NCBI GenBank assembly: GCA_030142985.1
Contig: CP125320.1
Location: 811,639-875,638 of the forward strand
DNA from: Candidatus Ruthturnera sp. Tsphm01
GTDB lineage: Bacteria > Pseudomonadota > Gammaproteobacteria > PS1 > Pseudothioglobaceae
Reading direction: 5' to 3'
Length of the DNA stretch: 64,000 bases
In this document: piece by piece, positions 9,885 through 18,390 of the stretch
How positions within the stretch are numbered: position 1 is the first letter of the stretch
How the letters are laid out: each line of letters begins with the position of its first letter
The notes under the pieces: generated by a model
The model's database searches: none
The model's input: only the letters and a program-made list of their open reading frames with translations
What the model was told of the DNA's origin: nothing
Program-made: the position numbers and the translations under genes

Positions 9885-10934
9885 TTAGAACTTAACATCA
9901 AGTCTAAAGCCCATGTTGGTAGCATTCAGAGCTTCATCAAGTGCATTAGAAAGCTTGGCAATGTTAGCTGTTAAAGTAGCGCCACCTAAAGGACGACTAA
10001 CAATTAACTCTGTACCTGTTACTTTATCGTCAGCAGTCGCTAAACTAGAACCAGCACCAATGGTATTTTTAGTATAGATAACTTTAACTTTATTACCAGA
10101 TAACTTAGTACTAACTGCAACACCTAAGATTTTAGTAAAATCACCAACATTAGCAGCGGCTGTTGCTATAACACCACGATTACTCTTACCAATCAACATA
10201 GAGCCTAACGGTGCAAAATCGCTATTACCACCATCAACAGCATCTGCGTCATTTTTAATATATGCTGTGTCCCACTTAAAGCCTCTTTCTTCACCACTAG
10301 CCTGGATTAAAAATGTGTTCTTATTGTCTTCTTCATCATCCCAAAATTCAGTGGCAATTGAAACACCTCTATATTTGAATTGAGCAGTCATATCTGTAAA
10401 CAAACTAGGGTTGTGTACTAAACCAACTTTAACAGGGCCTATTTTACCAGAAGCACTTAATTCAGTTGAGTCAGCGCCATCAATAGTAGAACCTTTATCA
10501 GTAAATACGCCTAATTTCCAACCGCCAGCAGTTTTAGTTGATGCAGAAAATGCATTTTCCTTAGCTCCGCCTTCAGAGCGCACACCTAAACCAGTTGTAC
10601 CCCAGTAATCACCTGCTTTAATATCAACAGGACCTACTTTGGTAGTGATGTACAAACTTTCCATTTGTAAAGCACTCCAAGTTCCGTTACCATCTTGTTT
10701 ATCAACACGAGTAACACCATCGTTACGAATAACCGCAGTTACTTTAGTATCACCTGTAGAGCCAACTACCTTTAGACGAACACGCTGATACTCAGTGTTA
10801 GAGTTATCGCTTGCAGCTGTGCCAATATCAATATGAGCAAATGATACAATCGCATCACCTGTGATTGAAATGTCCGCTGTTGCAGCTACTGACATTGTTG
10901 CTGCAACCGCAATAATTAATAATTGTTTTTTCAT
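9885..10934 (-). CDS. Outer-membrane porin, tandem copy 1
   Basis: General diffusion porin of 349 residues. It has a Sec signal peptide (MKKQLLIIAVAATMSVAATA, cleaved before DISITGD), alternating beta-strand pattern, and the terminal phenylalanine (DVKF) required for beta-barrel assembly. Own promoter at 11025-11052 and terminator at 9797-9831. Residues 1-167 are identical to copy 2, while most of the remainder, including the last 20 residues, follows copy 3. It therefore looks like a recombinant of the other two. Differences fall mainly in short, Gly/Asp-rich segments likely to be surface loops. Confidence 0.93.
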   Translation of the reverse strand: MKKQLLIIAVAATMSVAATADISITGDAIVSFAHIDIGTAASDNSNTEYQRVRLKVVGSTGDTKVTAVIRNDGVTRVDKQDGNGTWSALQMESLYITTKVGPVDIKAGDYWGTTGLGVRSEGGAKENAFSASTKTAGGWKLGVFTDKGSTIDGADSTELSASGKIGPVKVGLVHNPSLFTDMTAQFKYRGVSIATEFWDDEEDNKNTFLIQASGEERGFKWDTAYIKNDADAVDGGNSDFAPLGSMLIGKSNRGVIATAAANVGDFTKILGVAVSTKLSGNKVKVIYTKNTIGAGSSLATADDKVTGTELIVSRPLGGATLTANIAKLSNALDEALNATNMGFRLDVKF

Positions 10935-11024
10935 TTTTTGTTTCCAAAAATTTAAAAGTTATGCCAAAAGAAATTTTCAACCCTTTAGCTTTCGTTACTT
11001 TGCATTACTACAAAGATGTGATGA

Positions 11025-11052
11025 ATTATACGCATTTGTTTTGAACAGTCAA
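11025..11052 (-). promoter_or_regulatory. Sigma70 promoter of porin 1
   Basis: On the minus strand, -35 TTGACT (11047-11052), 16-bp spacer, -10 TATAAT (11025-11030), about 90 bp upstream of the start codon. This leaves a long A/T-rich leader. The same promoter occurs in copies 2 and 3. Confidence 0.85.
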
Positions 11053-11137
11053 ATTTTTTTTGTAAAAAAGATACAAAAAGTGTAAAAATACTACAAAAAT
11101 ATGAATTTTATTTGTTTTAAAACGCTTAAAATCCTTA

Positions 11138-11180
11138 TAGATTTAATCCTAACTACAAATTGTAGTTAGGATTAAATCTA
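11138..11180. repeat. 43-bp near-perfect palindrome at the unit 1/2 junction
   Basis: Two 21-bp arms (11138-11158 and 11160-11180) pair perfectly around one base. Only the right arm is present in the equivalent place between units 2 and 3 (about 12741-12762). A diverged form (gtggttagtcttaaacc) stands upstream of unit 3. It sits exactly where one porin unit meets the next ygfZ fragment. Confidence 0.85.
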
Positions 11181-11185
11181 TTTTG

Positions 11186-11293
11186 TAACTGCCACTCATT
11201 CTCTCCAATAGCAGTAATATCATTACTCAACTGCCCTTGCAAAAAACTTTGCGCATCTATGCCACTTATTTTTAAAGTTATTCTATCTTTCAT
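11186..11293 (-). pseudogene. ygfZ 5' fragment, duplicated copy 1
   Basis: Copies the first 36 codons of ygfZ (9580-9687) with a single visible base change, followed by the same leader toward porin 2. The reading frame starts normally but runs into the foreign junction after NEWQL, so it encodes at most a short peptide. It is a passenger of the porin duplication. Confidence 0.9.
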
Positions 11294-11402
11294 AATTCTT
11301 ATATTAATCTTTGTTGACTAAAAAAAACCTTGTTTTTCTGATTGCTTGAATTTTATCAGGAAGTGATTAAGAAACAAGACCTCCTTTTGAAGGCGGTAAT
11401 AA

Positions 11403-11437
11403 AAAACCCCCAGCCTTAAAATAAGACTGGGGGTTTT
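11403..11437 (-). terminator. Intrinsic terminator of porin gene 2
   Basis: Same hairpin as at 9797-9831 (aaaacccccag / ctgggggtttt), 1606 bp away, downstream of the porin 2 stop codon. Confidence 0.9.
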
Positions 11438-11490
11438 AAACTTAACTTAAACTTTTAAAGGTCTAAGCTAGATTTTTTACAACTTTAAGT

Positions 11491-12540
11491 TTAGAACTTA
11501 ATATCAAGTCTAAGACCTATGTTGGTAGCATTCAGAACTTCATCATCTGCACCAGAAAGCTTGGCAATGTTAGCTGTTAAAGTAGCGCCACCTAAAGGAC
11601 GACTAACAATTAACTCTGTACCTGTTACTTTATCCTCAGCAGTCGCTAAACCAGAACCAGCACCAATGATGCTTGTAGTATAGATAACTTTAACCGTGTC
11701 ACCAGATAACTTAGTACTAACTGCAACACCTAAGATTTTAGTAAAATCACCAACATTAGCAACAGCTGTTGCTATAACACCACGATTACTCTTACCAATC
11801 AACATAGAGCCTAACGGTGCAAAATCGCTATTACCACCATCAACAGCACCTGCGTCATTTTTAATATATGCTGTGTCCCACTTAAAGCCTCTTTCTTCAC
11901 TACTAGCCTGGATTAAAAATGTGTCCTTATTGTCTTCTTCATCATCCCAAAATTCAGTGGCAATTGAAACATTTTTATATTTTAATTGAGCAGTTATATC
12001 TGTAAACGAACTAGGATTGTGTACTAAACCAACTGTAACAGGACCTATTTTACCAGAAGCACTTAATTCAGTTGAGTCAGCGCCATCAATAGTAGAACCT
12101 TTATCAGTAAATACGCCTAATTTCCAACCGCCAGCAGTTTTAGTTGATGCAGAAAATGCATTTTCCTTAGCTCCGCCTTCAGAGCGCACACCTAAACCAG
12201 TTGTACCCCAGTAATCACCTGCTTTAATATCAACAGGACCTACTTTGGTAGTGATGTACAAACTTTCCATTTGTAAAGCACTCCAAGTTCCGTTACCATC
12301 TTGTTTATCAACACGAGTAACACCATCGTTACGAATAACCGCAGTTACTTTAGTATCACCTGTAGAGCCAACTACCTTTAGACGAACACGCTGATACTCA
12401 GTGTTAGAGTTATCGCTTGCAGCTGTGCCAATATCAATATGAGCAAATGATACAATCGCATCACCTGTGATTGAAATGTCCGCTGTTGCAGCTACTGACA
12501 TTGTTGCTGCAACCGCAATAATTAATAATTGTTTTTTCAT
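11491..12540 (-). CDS. Outer-membrane porin, tandem copy 2
   Basis: Porin of 349 residues with the same signal peptide and N-terminal half as copy 1 (identical to about residue 167). It then diverges: GPVTVGLVH, KYKNVSIATEF, YTTSIIGAGS and a C-terminus NIGLRLDIKF. The terminal Phe is kept. It has its own promoter (12631-12658) and terminator (11403-11437), so the three genes are monocistronic and could be regulated together or replace one another by recombination. No frame damage is seen. Confidence 0.93.
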   Translation of the reverse strand: MKKQLLIIAVAATMSVAATADISITGDAIVSFAHIDIGTAASDNSNTEYQRVRLKVVGSTGDTKVTAVIRNDGVTRVDKQDGNGTWSALQMESLYITTKVGPVDIKAGDYWGTTGLGVRSEGGAKENAFSASTKTAGGWKLGVFTDKGSTIDGADSTELSASGKIGPVTVGLVHNPSSFTDITAQLKYKNVSIATEFWDDEEDNKDTFLIQASSEERGFKWDTAYIKNDAGAVDGGNSDFAPLGSMLIGKSNRGVIATAVANVGDFTKILGVAVSTKLSGDTVKVIYTTSIIGAGSGLATAEDKVTGTELIVSRPLGGATLTANIAKLSGADDEVLNATNIGLRLDIKF

Positions 12541-12630
12541 TTTTTGTTTCCAAAAATTTAAAAGTTATGCCAAAAGAAATTTTCAACCCTTTAGCTTTCG
12601 TTACTTTGCATTACTACAAAGATGTGATGA

Positions 12631-12658
12631 ATTATACGCATTTGTTTTGAACAGTCAA
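12631..12658 (-). promoter_or_regulatory. Sigma70 promoter of porin 2
   Basis: TTGACT (12653-12658), 16-bp spacer, TATAAT (12631-12636) on the minus strand; identical in sequence and placement to the porin 1 promoter. Confidence 0.85.
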
Positions 12659-12768
12659 ATTTTTTTTGTAAAAAAGATACAAAAAGTGTAAAAATACTAC
12701 AAAAATATGAATTTTATTTGTTTTAAAACGCTTAAAATCCTTTTGTAGTTAGGATTAAATCTATTTTG

Positions 12769-12876
12769 TAACTGCCACTCATTCTCTCCAATAGCAGTAA
12801 TATCATTACTCAACTGCCCTTGCAAAAAACTTTGCGCATCTGTGCCACTTATTTTTAAAGTTATTCTATCTTTCAT
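12769..12876 (-). pseudogene. ygfZ 5' fragment, duplicated copy 2
   Basis: A second copy of the ygfZ start region, between porins 2 and 3. The fragment has the same breakpoint (before aactgccac) as the copy at 11186, which shows that both arose from one duplication endpoint. Confidence 0.9.
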
Positions 12877-12985
12877 AATTCTTATATTAATCTTTGTTGA
12901 CTAAAAAAAACCTTGTTTTTCTGATTGCTTGAATTTTATCAGGAAGTGATTAAGAAACAAGACCTCCTTTTGAAGGCGGTAATAA

Positions 12986-13020
12986 AAAACCCCCAGCCTT
13001 AAAATAAGACTGGGGGTTTT
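12986..13020 (-). terminator. Intrinsic terminator of porin gene 3
   Basis: Third identical copy of the aaaacccccag / ctgggggtttt hairpin, downstream of porin 3. Confidence 0.9.
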
Positions 13021-13073
13021 AAACTTAACTTAAACTTTTAAAGGTCTAAGCTAGATTTTTTACAACTTTAAGT

Positions 13074-14153
13074 TTAGAACTTAACATCAAGTCTAAAGCC
13101 CATGTTGGTAGCATTCAGAGCTTCATCAAGTGCATTAGAAAGCTTGGCAATGTTAGCTGTTAAAGTAGCGCCACCTAAAGGACGACTAACAATTAACTCT
13201 GTACCTGTTACTTTATCCTCAGCAGTCGCTAAATCAGAACCAGCACCAATGGTATTTTTAGTATAGATAACTTTAACTGTATTACCAGATAACTTAGTAC
13301 TAACTGCAACACCTAAGATTTTAGTAAAATCACCAACATTAGCAGCGGCTGTTTCTGTAACACCACGAGCTCTCTTGCCAATCAACATAGAGCCTAACGG
13401 TGCAAACTTTTTATTAGTATATTTACCATCAACAGTACCTATGTCATTTTTAATATATGCTGTGTCCCACTTAAAGCCTCTTTCTTCACCACTAGCATGG
13501 AATAAAAATGTGTCCTTATTGTCTTCTTCATCATCCCAAAATTCAGTGGCAATTGAAACACCTCTATATTTGAATTGAGCAGTCATATCTGTAAACAAAC
13601 TAGGGTTGTGTACTAAACCAACTTTAACAGGGCCTATTTTACCAGAAGCACTTAATTCAGTTGAGTCAGCGCCACCAATAGTTTTAGTAGCAAGATCAGT
13701 ATCAACAGAACCTTTATCAGTAAATACGCCTAATTTCCAACCGCTAGCAATTTTAGTTGATGCAGAAAATGCATTTTTCTTAGCTACATTTTTAGAGCGC
13801 ACACCTAAACCAGTTGTACCCCAGTGATCACCTGCTTTAATATCAACAGAACCTACTTTGGTAGTGACGTACAAACTATCCATTTGTAAAGCATCCCAAT
13901 CTCCGTTACCACCTTGTTTATCAACACGAGTAGAACCATTGTTACGAAGAACGGCAGTTACTTTAGTATCGCCTGTAGAACCAACTACCTTTAGACGAAC
14001 ACGCTGATACTCAGTGTTAGAGTTTTTGCTTGCAGTTTTGCCAATATCACTATTAGAAAATGATACAATCGCATCACCTGTGATTGAAATGTCCGCTGTT
14101 GCAGCTACTGACATTGTTGCTGCAACCGCAGCAATTAATAATTGTTTTTTCAT
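13074..14153 (-). CDS. Outer-membrane porin, tandem copy 3
   Basis: Porin of 359 residues, with signal peptide, C-terminal DVKF and the same barrel pattern. It is the most divergent in the N-terminal half (SNSDIGKTASKN; extra residues VDTDLATKTIGG near 150-160; KYTNKKFAP near 245). Its C-terminal half is nearly the same as copy 1. As the promoter-distal member with a clean upstream region it may be closest to the ancestral gene, an inference from the array structure. Confidence 0.93.
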   Translation of the reverse strand: MKKQLLIAAVAATMSVAATADISITGDAIVSFSNSDIGKTASKNSNTEYQRVRLKVVGSTGDTKVTAVLRNNGSTRVDKQGGNGDWDALQMDSLYVTTKVGSVDIKAGDHWGTTGLGVRSKNVAKKNAFSASTKIASGWKLGVFTDKGSVDTDLATKTIGGADSTELSASGKIGPVKVGLVHNPSLFTDMTAQFKYRGVSIATEFWDDEEDNKDTFLFHASGEERGFKWDTAYIKNDIGTVDGKYTNKKFAPLGSMLIGKRARGVTETAAANVGDFTKILGVAVSTKLSGNTVKVIYTKNTIGAGSDLATAEDKVTGTELIVSRPLGGATLTANIAKLSNALDEALNATNMGFRLDVKF

Positions 14154-14243
14154 TTTTTGTCTCCAAAAATTTAAAAGTTATGCCAAAAGAAATTTTCAAC
14201 CCTTTAGCTTTCGTTGCTTTGCATTACTACAAAGATGTGATGA

Positions 14244-14271
14244 ATTATACGCATTTGTTTTTAACAGTCAA
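14244..14271 (-). promoter_or_regulatory. Sigma70 promoter of porin 3
   Basis: TTGACT (14266-14271), 16-bp spacer, TATAAT (14244-14249) on the minus strand, as in the other two porin copies. Confidence 0.85.
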
Positions 14272-14425
14272 GTTTTTTTTGTAAAAAAGATACAAAAAGT
14301 GTAAAAATACTACAAAAATATGAATTTTATTTGTTTTAAAACGCTTAAAATCCTTTTTGTGGTTAGTCTTAAACCTATTTTATGAAAAATACAACAAGTG
14401 GGCGACTTATTAAAAAAATGCTTAC

Positions 14426-14453
14426 AAAAAACCGAGGCAAGCCTCGGTTTTTT
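14426..14453 (-). terminator. Intrinsic terminator after the PuuD-like gene
   Basis: Perfect 13-bp stem aaaaaaccgaggc / gcctcggtttttt with a tiny loop. It separates the PuuD-like gene from the porin 3 promoter and can act in both directions. Confidence 0.9.
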
Positions 14454-14472
14454 GTGGGTTTTGCAACTTATT

Positions 14473-15069
14473 TTAGTGCCATGCAAGCATGGTTAATAAC
14501 ATCGGGATGGATAAAATAACATTAACACTTGATGCCAATGCTGCATTTTTCTTTGCCGTTACAATTTCTTCTGCAGTTGCATCAATCATGCCTAAAATCT
14601 TTTGTTGATTTGGCCAAATAATAAACCAAACATTAAATGCCATGATGGTACCCATCCATGCGCCGACACCAATCACTTGATAACCCTGTGAAAAAGTAAA
14701 TGCACCAATAATACCGTCCACACCGCGAGATTGCAACGCTAATAATGCCAAACCTAAAATCCAAGTAGTTGCCGCTGCCATACGAAACCATAATAAGGCA
14801 CGAGGTGCAATATATTTACCAATGGCCGCTGGACCAGGGCCGTCAGTATCAGCCAGTGCTTGACCCATACCTGGCACTTGAACAAAATTAAAATAATAAA
14901 GCAAGCCAATCCAAACAACACCTGCTAAAACGTGTAGCCATACCGTTAAACCATAATGTGTTAAGTTTTGGACTTCTATCATATTGCCATTAAAACTAAA
15001 AAACACAATCACTGATAAAACAAAACCTAAAATAATTTTGCACTGAACCAAATTGATGCGATTAAACAT
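14473..15069 (-). CDS. PuuD-like (urate hydroxylase family) integral membrane protein
   Basis: A 198-residue membrane protein with about five hydrophobic segments. The motif LTVWLHVLAGVVWIG and the PRALLWFRMAA stretch recall the N-terminal membrane domain of the PuuD/urate oxidase family. Proteins with only this domain are widespread in marine proteobacteria and their role is unproven; I see no urate catabolic genes nearby. The first 30 residues form an extra hydrophobic segment, and an alternative start at the internal Met before IEVQNLTHYG is possible. Own terminator downstream. Confidence 0.65.
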   Translation of the reverse strand: MFNRINLVQCKIILGFVLSVIVFFSFNGNMIEVQNLTHYGLTVWLHVLAGVVWIGLLYYFNFVQVPGMGQALADTDGPGPAAIGKYIAPRALLWFRMAAATTWILGLALLALQSRGVDGIIGAFTFSQGYQVIGVGAWMGTIMAFNVWFIIWPNQQKILGMIDATAEEIVTAKKNAALASSVNVILSIPMLLTMLAWH

Positions 15070-15148
15070 ATTTTTTCTCCGTCGTTGTTAAAGTTGATTA
15101 TTATAATAAGGTATTTTTCTTGATGCATGTTAATTTTAACCTTTTTAT

Positions 15149-15958
15149 ATGCCTGAACTTCCAGAAGTCGAAACTACTAAACGTGGGCTTGCCCCTTTAA
15201 TTGTCAATCAAAAAGTCAGTCGAGTAATACTGCATCGAGAAAATTTGCGTTGGGTTATTCCTAAACACTTAATAACAACATTGGCTAATCAAAAAATTAA
15301 CACCATTGAGCGTCGTGGTAAATACTTATTGATTAGGTTTGAGGTAGGTACGTTAATTATTCATTTAGGTATGAGTGGCTCAATTAAGGTGGTTGATATT
15401 AAAACACCACTATTCAAACATGAGCATTTTGAACTGCAATTTAACAATGGCACAAGTATGCGCTTGAATGACCCAAGGCGTTTTGGTGCGGTGCTGTTTT
15501 CAAAAGATGGCTCACACAAATTACTGGACTCACTAGGGGTTGAGCCTTTGGAGGCGACATTTAATGATGAATATTTATATCAAAAATCACGACACAAACA
15601 ACAAAACATTAAGGCTTTTATTATGGACAGTAAAATCGTGGTTGGCGTGGGTAATATCTATGCTTGCGAGAGTTTGTTTATGACAGGTATTGACCCACAA
15701 CGAAAGGCAGGTGGCGTGTCTAAGGCTCGATATAAAATCTTAACCCAATGTATTAAGAATATTTTGACTCATGCCATTCAAGCAGGTGGTACAACTTTAC
15801 AAGATTTTTCTCAAGTTGATGGCAATCCTGGGTATTTCACTCAAACTTTGTCTGTGTATGGTTGTGAAAATAAGACATGCCATCTTTGCAAGGGTAAAAT
15901 AATTAGAATTATACAAAACCAACGATCCACATTCTATTGTAAAAAATGTCAGACTTAG
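15149..15958 (+). CDS. mutM: Formamidopyrimidine-DNA glycosylase
   Basis: Excises 8-oxoguanine and formamidopyrimidines and nicks the DNA (base-excision repair). The 269 residues start PELPEVETTKRGL, in which Pro2 is the catalytic nucleophile and Glu3 essential. An H2TH domain lies near 150-210 (VGVGNIYACESL), and a C-terminal zinc finger has four cysteines (CENKTCHLC ... CKKC). The stop codon overlaps the start of the next gene by 13 bp. Confidence 0.97.
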   Translation: MPELPEVETTKRGLAPLIVNQKVSRVILHRENLRWVIPKHLITTLANQKINTIERRGKYLLIRFEVGTLIIHLGMSGSIKVVDIKTPLFKHEHFELQFNNGTSMRLNDPRRFGAVLFSKDGSHKLLDSLGVEPLEATFNDEYLYQKSRHKQQNIKAFIMDSKIVVGVGNIYACESLFMTGIDPQRKAGGVSKARYKILTQCIKNILTHAIQAGGTTLQDFSQVDGNPGYFTQTLSVYGCENKTCHLCKGKIIRIIQNQRSTFYCKKCQT

Positions 15959-16356
15959 ATACGCCACAAGAACTATTCCAAACAAATTGCTCAACCAACT
16001 CTGAGCCATTCGCACTGCAAAATTTAGGCAACTACATGACGCCAGAATTTAGTGAAAATTGCATTGTTATTATTGACCCTGGCATGCAAATTCATAATCG
16101 TGCTTATGCTGTTGTGCGTTTTGATGGTGAGTTATATTTTCGCCAGTATATTGAGCGTGGCTCAAGTAAATTCTTAATCTGCTTAAACACCCAGCATGAC
16201 GACATTGAACTCAAAGGCGAGTTTGAAGTTGTGGGCTGTGTGGTGCAACAAAAACAACGCAAACAAAAACCACGACATTATTACCACCTTAATCCATTTA
16301 CCAAAGAGATGGATTTTTACGCAAATGGCAAACTCAAAGACAACAAAGAAAAATAA
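15946..16356 (+). CDS. S24/LexA-like protein without catalytic Ser/Lys
   Basis: A 136-residue protein with the fold signature of S24 (LexA/UmuD) peptidases: GNYMTPEFSENCIVIIDPG followed by AYAVVRFDGELYFRQY. In active relatives the first motif is G-x-S-M-x-P, but here the Ser position is Tyr30. The general-base Lys of the second motif appears as Arg66. No DNA-binding domain is present. It is therefore probably not a self-cleaving repressor. It overlaps mutM and should be cotranscribed with it, which suggests a DNA-damage context, but its function is unknown. Confidence 0.7.
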   Translation: MSDLDTPQELFQTNCSTNSEPFALQNLGNYMTPEFSENCIVIIDPGMQIHNRAYAVVRFDGELYFRQYIERGSSKFLICLNTQHDDIELKGEFEVVGCVVQQKQRKQKPRHYYHLNPFTKEMDFYANGKLKDNKEK

Positions 16357-16378
16357 CTATGGAGTAAAAAATACACCT

Positions 16379-16576
16379 AGAGACCTTTGTGCTCTTTTCA
16401 GCACCTTTTTGAAAGGTATAATTATGAATGATTAACAAAATGATGTATTTTATTAAATTGAGGGTTTTTTAAATACACTCCTAGCAGAACCAAGGGTATT
16501 TTTTACCCTCCCAAAGGACTGTTGGCATCGCTTGAAAAGCTCCTAAGTTAATGAAAGATGATGTTTTGGTGATTAT
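16379..16576 (+). repeat. MITE-like dispersed repeat, copy C
   Basis: Begins agagacctttgtgctc, then carries the core (taaatacactcctagcag ... gatgttttg) aligned with copy B at 5610-5720. Its right-hand terminal repeat is missing, and the element ends in the last codons of pgeF. It also has a hairpin near its left end (gctcttttcagcac). Confidence 0.72.
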
Positions 16577-17289
16577 GCTATCCAAATAAGGTGTGCCATT
16601 CTGCCTGAATTTACGCCGTCTCGCCGATAGGAGAAATAATCTTTTTCCTGTTCAACAGTGCATTGATTACCACCACTGATTGTCTTAACGCCTAATTCAT
16701 CAAGAATAATGCGTGCGGCTTGGTAAATATCCAGATGATATTTTTTACCTGTTTGAGTGAATGCTGCGCTCAATTTTTTATCCTTAAATATAAATTGTTC
16801 AAGTACTTGTTTGCCTACTTCAAGGTTTTTTGATGAGATTGCTGCACCAAAATATATTAATAAATCACGCTCATCAAACTGCATGACAAACGACTCAATC
16901 ACACCGTTTAAAATTCCTTGCCAACCTGCATGAGCAACACCAATTTGTGTGCCTGATTGATTAGAGGCAAAAATTGGCAAACAATCTGCTGTCATCACAG
17001 TACAAACCACGCCTTTTTCACAAGTGATAACAGCATCTGCCTCACAATCATTAGACTGAGCATCCAGGCAAATATTAGAATGCGTTTGATTCAGCCATTT
17101 TGGTGTGTTGGGTAAGTCAAAATGCGTTATCAGTAGTTTACGATTATGAATAACAGCGTCAGGAATATCGCCTGTGTGCGTTGCGAGATTAAAATTATCA
17201 TAATTGCCAATACTTGCGCCACCTTCTAGGTATCGCGGGGTTGAAAGCAACTTAACACCGCTTGGAAAGTTTGGTTTAATTTGCATCAA
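16573..17289 (-). CDS. pgeF: Peptidoglycan editing factor / purine nucleoside phosphorylase PgeF (YfiH)
   Basis: Member of the YfiH/LACC1 family (multicopper polyphenol-oxidase-like fold). E. coli PgeF removes wrongly amidated UDP-MurNAc peptides, and relatives act on purine nucleosides. The 238 residues carry the three zinc/active-site motifs: NQTHSNICLD, TADCLPIFA and VAHAGWQGI. It overlaps the 3' end of rluD by 14 bp, and the rluD-pgeF pairing is conserved in gammaproteobacteria. Its C-terminal codons border repeat copy C. Confidence 0.93.
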   Translation of the reverse strand: MMQIKPNFPSGVKLLSTPRYLEGGASIGNYDNFNLATHTGDIPDAVIHNRKLLITHFDLPNTPKWLNQTHSNICLDAQSNDCEADAVITCEKGVVCTVMTADCLPIFASNQSGTQIGVAHAGWQGILNGVIESFVMQFDERDLLIYFGAAISSKNLEVGKQVLEQFIFKDKKLSAAFTQTGKKYHLDIYQAARIILDELGVKTISGGNQCTVEQEKDYFSYRRDGVNSGRMAHLIWIA

Positions 17290-18241
17290 ATTTAGCCAAT
17301 ACTTGCAACAAATCTTGCATGTCTTGCGGCAGTGGTGCTTTGAATGACATTAATTCAGCAGATGTCGGATGGGTAAGGGTAAGCTTTTTAGCGTGAAGCG
17401 CTTGACGATTGAAATTTTTAAGTGCATTTTTTAGTTGCTCGTCTGCTTTCTTTGGAAAACGAATTTTGCCACCATACATTGGGTCAGCAATCAGTGGATG
17501 TCCAATAAATGATAGGTGTACTCGAATTTGATGGGTGCGCCCTGTTTCTAAAATTGCCTTAACATGGGTGTGGTGTGCAAAGCGCTCAATAACACGATAA
17601 TGAGTCAATGCATCCTTGCCATCTTCAACCACTGCTTGCCTAATTCTATCTTTGGGGTCACGCCCTATTGGCTCTTCAACTATGCCACCAGAAATCATAT
17701 GAGCATAGACAATGGCTGAATATTCTCGTGAAATGCTATGGGTTTGAAGTTGCTCGGTTAAATACTTCTGTGCATATTCACTGCGCGCAACAACCATTAA
17801 TCCCGAGGTATTTTTGTCCAAACGATGAACAATGCCAGCTCGATCAAGATTGGCTAAAGATGAATCATAATGTAGTAATGCATTGGCGAGCGTTCCTGTC
17901 CAATTGCTTGCACCAGGGTGTGTTACCAAGCCTACTGGCTTATTAACAACAATAATTGCCGCATCTTCATACACTACGTCAATGGCAATATCTTGCGCTA
18001 ACCATGCATTAGTTTTTTCAATTTTGATTGATAAAACAACCACCTCACCACCCAAGACTTTTTCCTTAGGCTTGAAAGTTTTATGATGAATTAAGGCATC
18101 GCCAGACCTTATCCAGTGGGTGATTTTAGCACGTGAATAGTTGGGCAACATTTGCGCTATTGCAACGTCAATACGCTGACCAATGAGTCGATTTGGGATA
18201 ATAATACTTAATAAACTTATGTTGATAATTTTAGCGCTCAC
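17276..18241 (-). CDS. rluD: 23S rRNA pseudouridine synthase RluD
   Basis: Modifies helix 69 of 23S rRNA (U1911/1915/1917 in E. coli). The 321 residues comprise an S4 domain (about 20-70, GQRIDVAIAQMLPNYSRAKI) and the RluA-type catalytic domain with Asp142 in HRLDKNTSGLMVV, then ETGRTHQIRVHL. The start is 12 bp from the encoded CCA end of a tRNA-Glu gene, so read-through from the tRNA unit may contribute to expression. Confidence 0.95.
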   Translation of the reverse strand: MSAKIINISLLSIIIPNRLIGQRIDVAIAQMLPNYSRAKITHWIRSGDALIHHKTFKPKEKVLGGEVVVLSIKIEKTNAWLAQDIAIDVVYEDAAIIVVNKPVGLVTHPGASNWTGTLANALLHYDSSLANLDRAGIVHRLDKNTSGLMVVARSEYAQKYLTEQLQTHSISREYSAIVYAHMISGGIVEEPIGRDPKDRIRQAVVEDGKDALTHYRVIERFAHHTHVKAILETGRTHQIRVHLSFIGHPLIADPMYGGKIRFPKKADEQLKNALKNFNRQALHAKKLTLTHPTSAELMSFKAPLPQDMQDLLQVLAKFDAN

Positions 18242-18253
18242 GTGGACATAAAA

Positions 18254-18331
18254 TGGCGTCGCGTAAGAGATTTGAACTCCTGTTACTAGGATGAAATCCT
18301 AGAGTCCTGGGCCAGACTAGACGAACGCGAC
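18254..18331 (-). tRNA. tRNA-Glu (anticodon TTC), copy 1
   Basis: Reverse complement folds as a standard tRNA: 7-bp acceptor (GTCGCGT/ACGCGAC), D arm with GTCTAGTCTGG, anticodon loop ATTTCAT giving TTC, T loop TTCAAAT, discriminator G and encoded CCA (18254-18256). The D loop is longer than in copy 2. It lies after a terminator-like hairpin in the tRNA cluster. Confidence 0.93.
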
Positions 18332-18390
18332 AAGAGTATTTTAATTGAGAACTTTAGGTAAATAAACTAAATATTTTGCAAGCAGACAAA

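Larger units (their letters stand above)
9580..14345 (-). repeat. Three-copy tandem repeat array (porin unit about 1.6 kb)
   Basis: Units are about 9580-11185, 11186-12768 and 12769 to about 14345. Each contains the first 108 bp of ygfZ, its leader, the terminator, a porin gene, and the porin promoter region up to aaaatcctt. Units 1 and 2 are offset by 1606 bp; units 2 and 3 are offset by 1583 bp at the ygfZ fragment because unit 2 has extra bases in its promoter-distal end. Only the first unit joins the complete ygfZ. This pattern shows tandem amplification from a ygfZ-porin ancestor, with the breakpoint inside ygfZ. Confidence 0.93.

Noticed and set aside
10411..12691. Repeated plus-strand reading frames antisense to the porins (65, 74 and 97 codons)
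   Set aside because: They mirror the conserved porin genes exactly, have no ribosome-binding site, and repeat only because the porins repeat.
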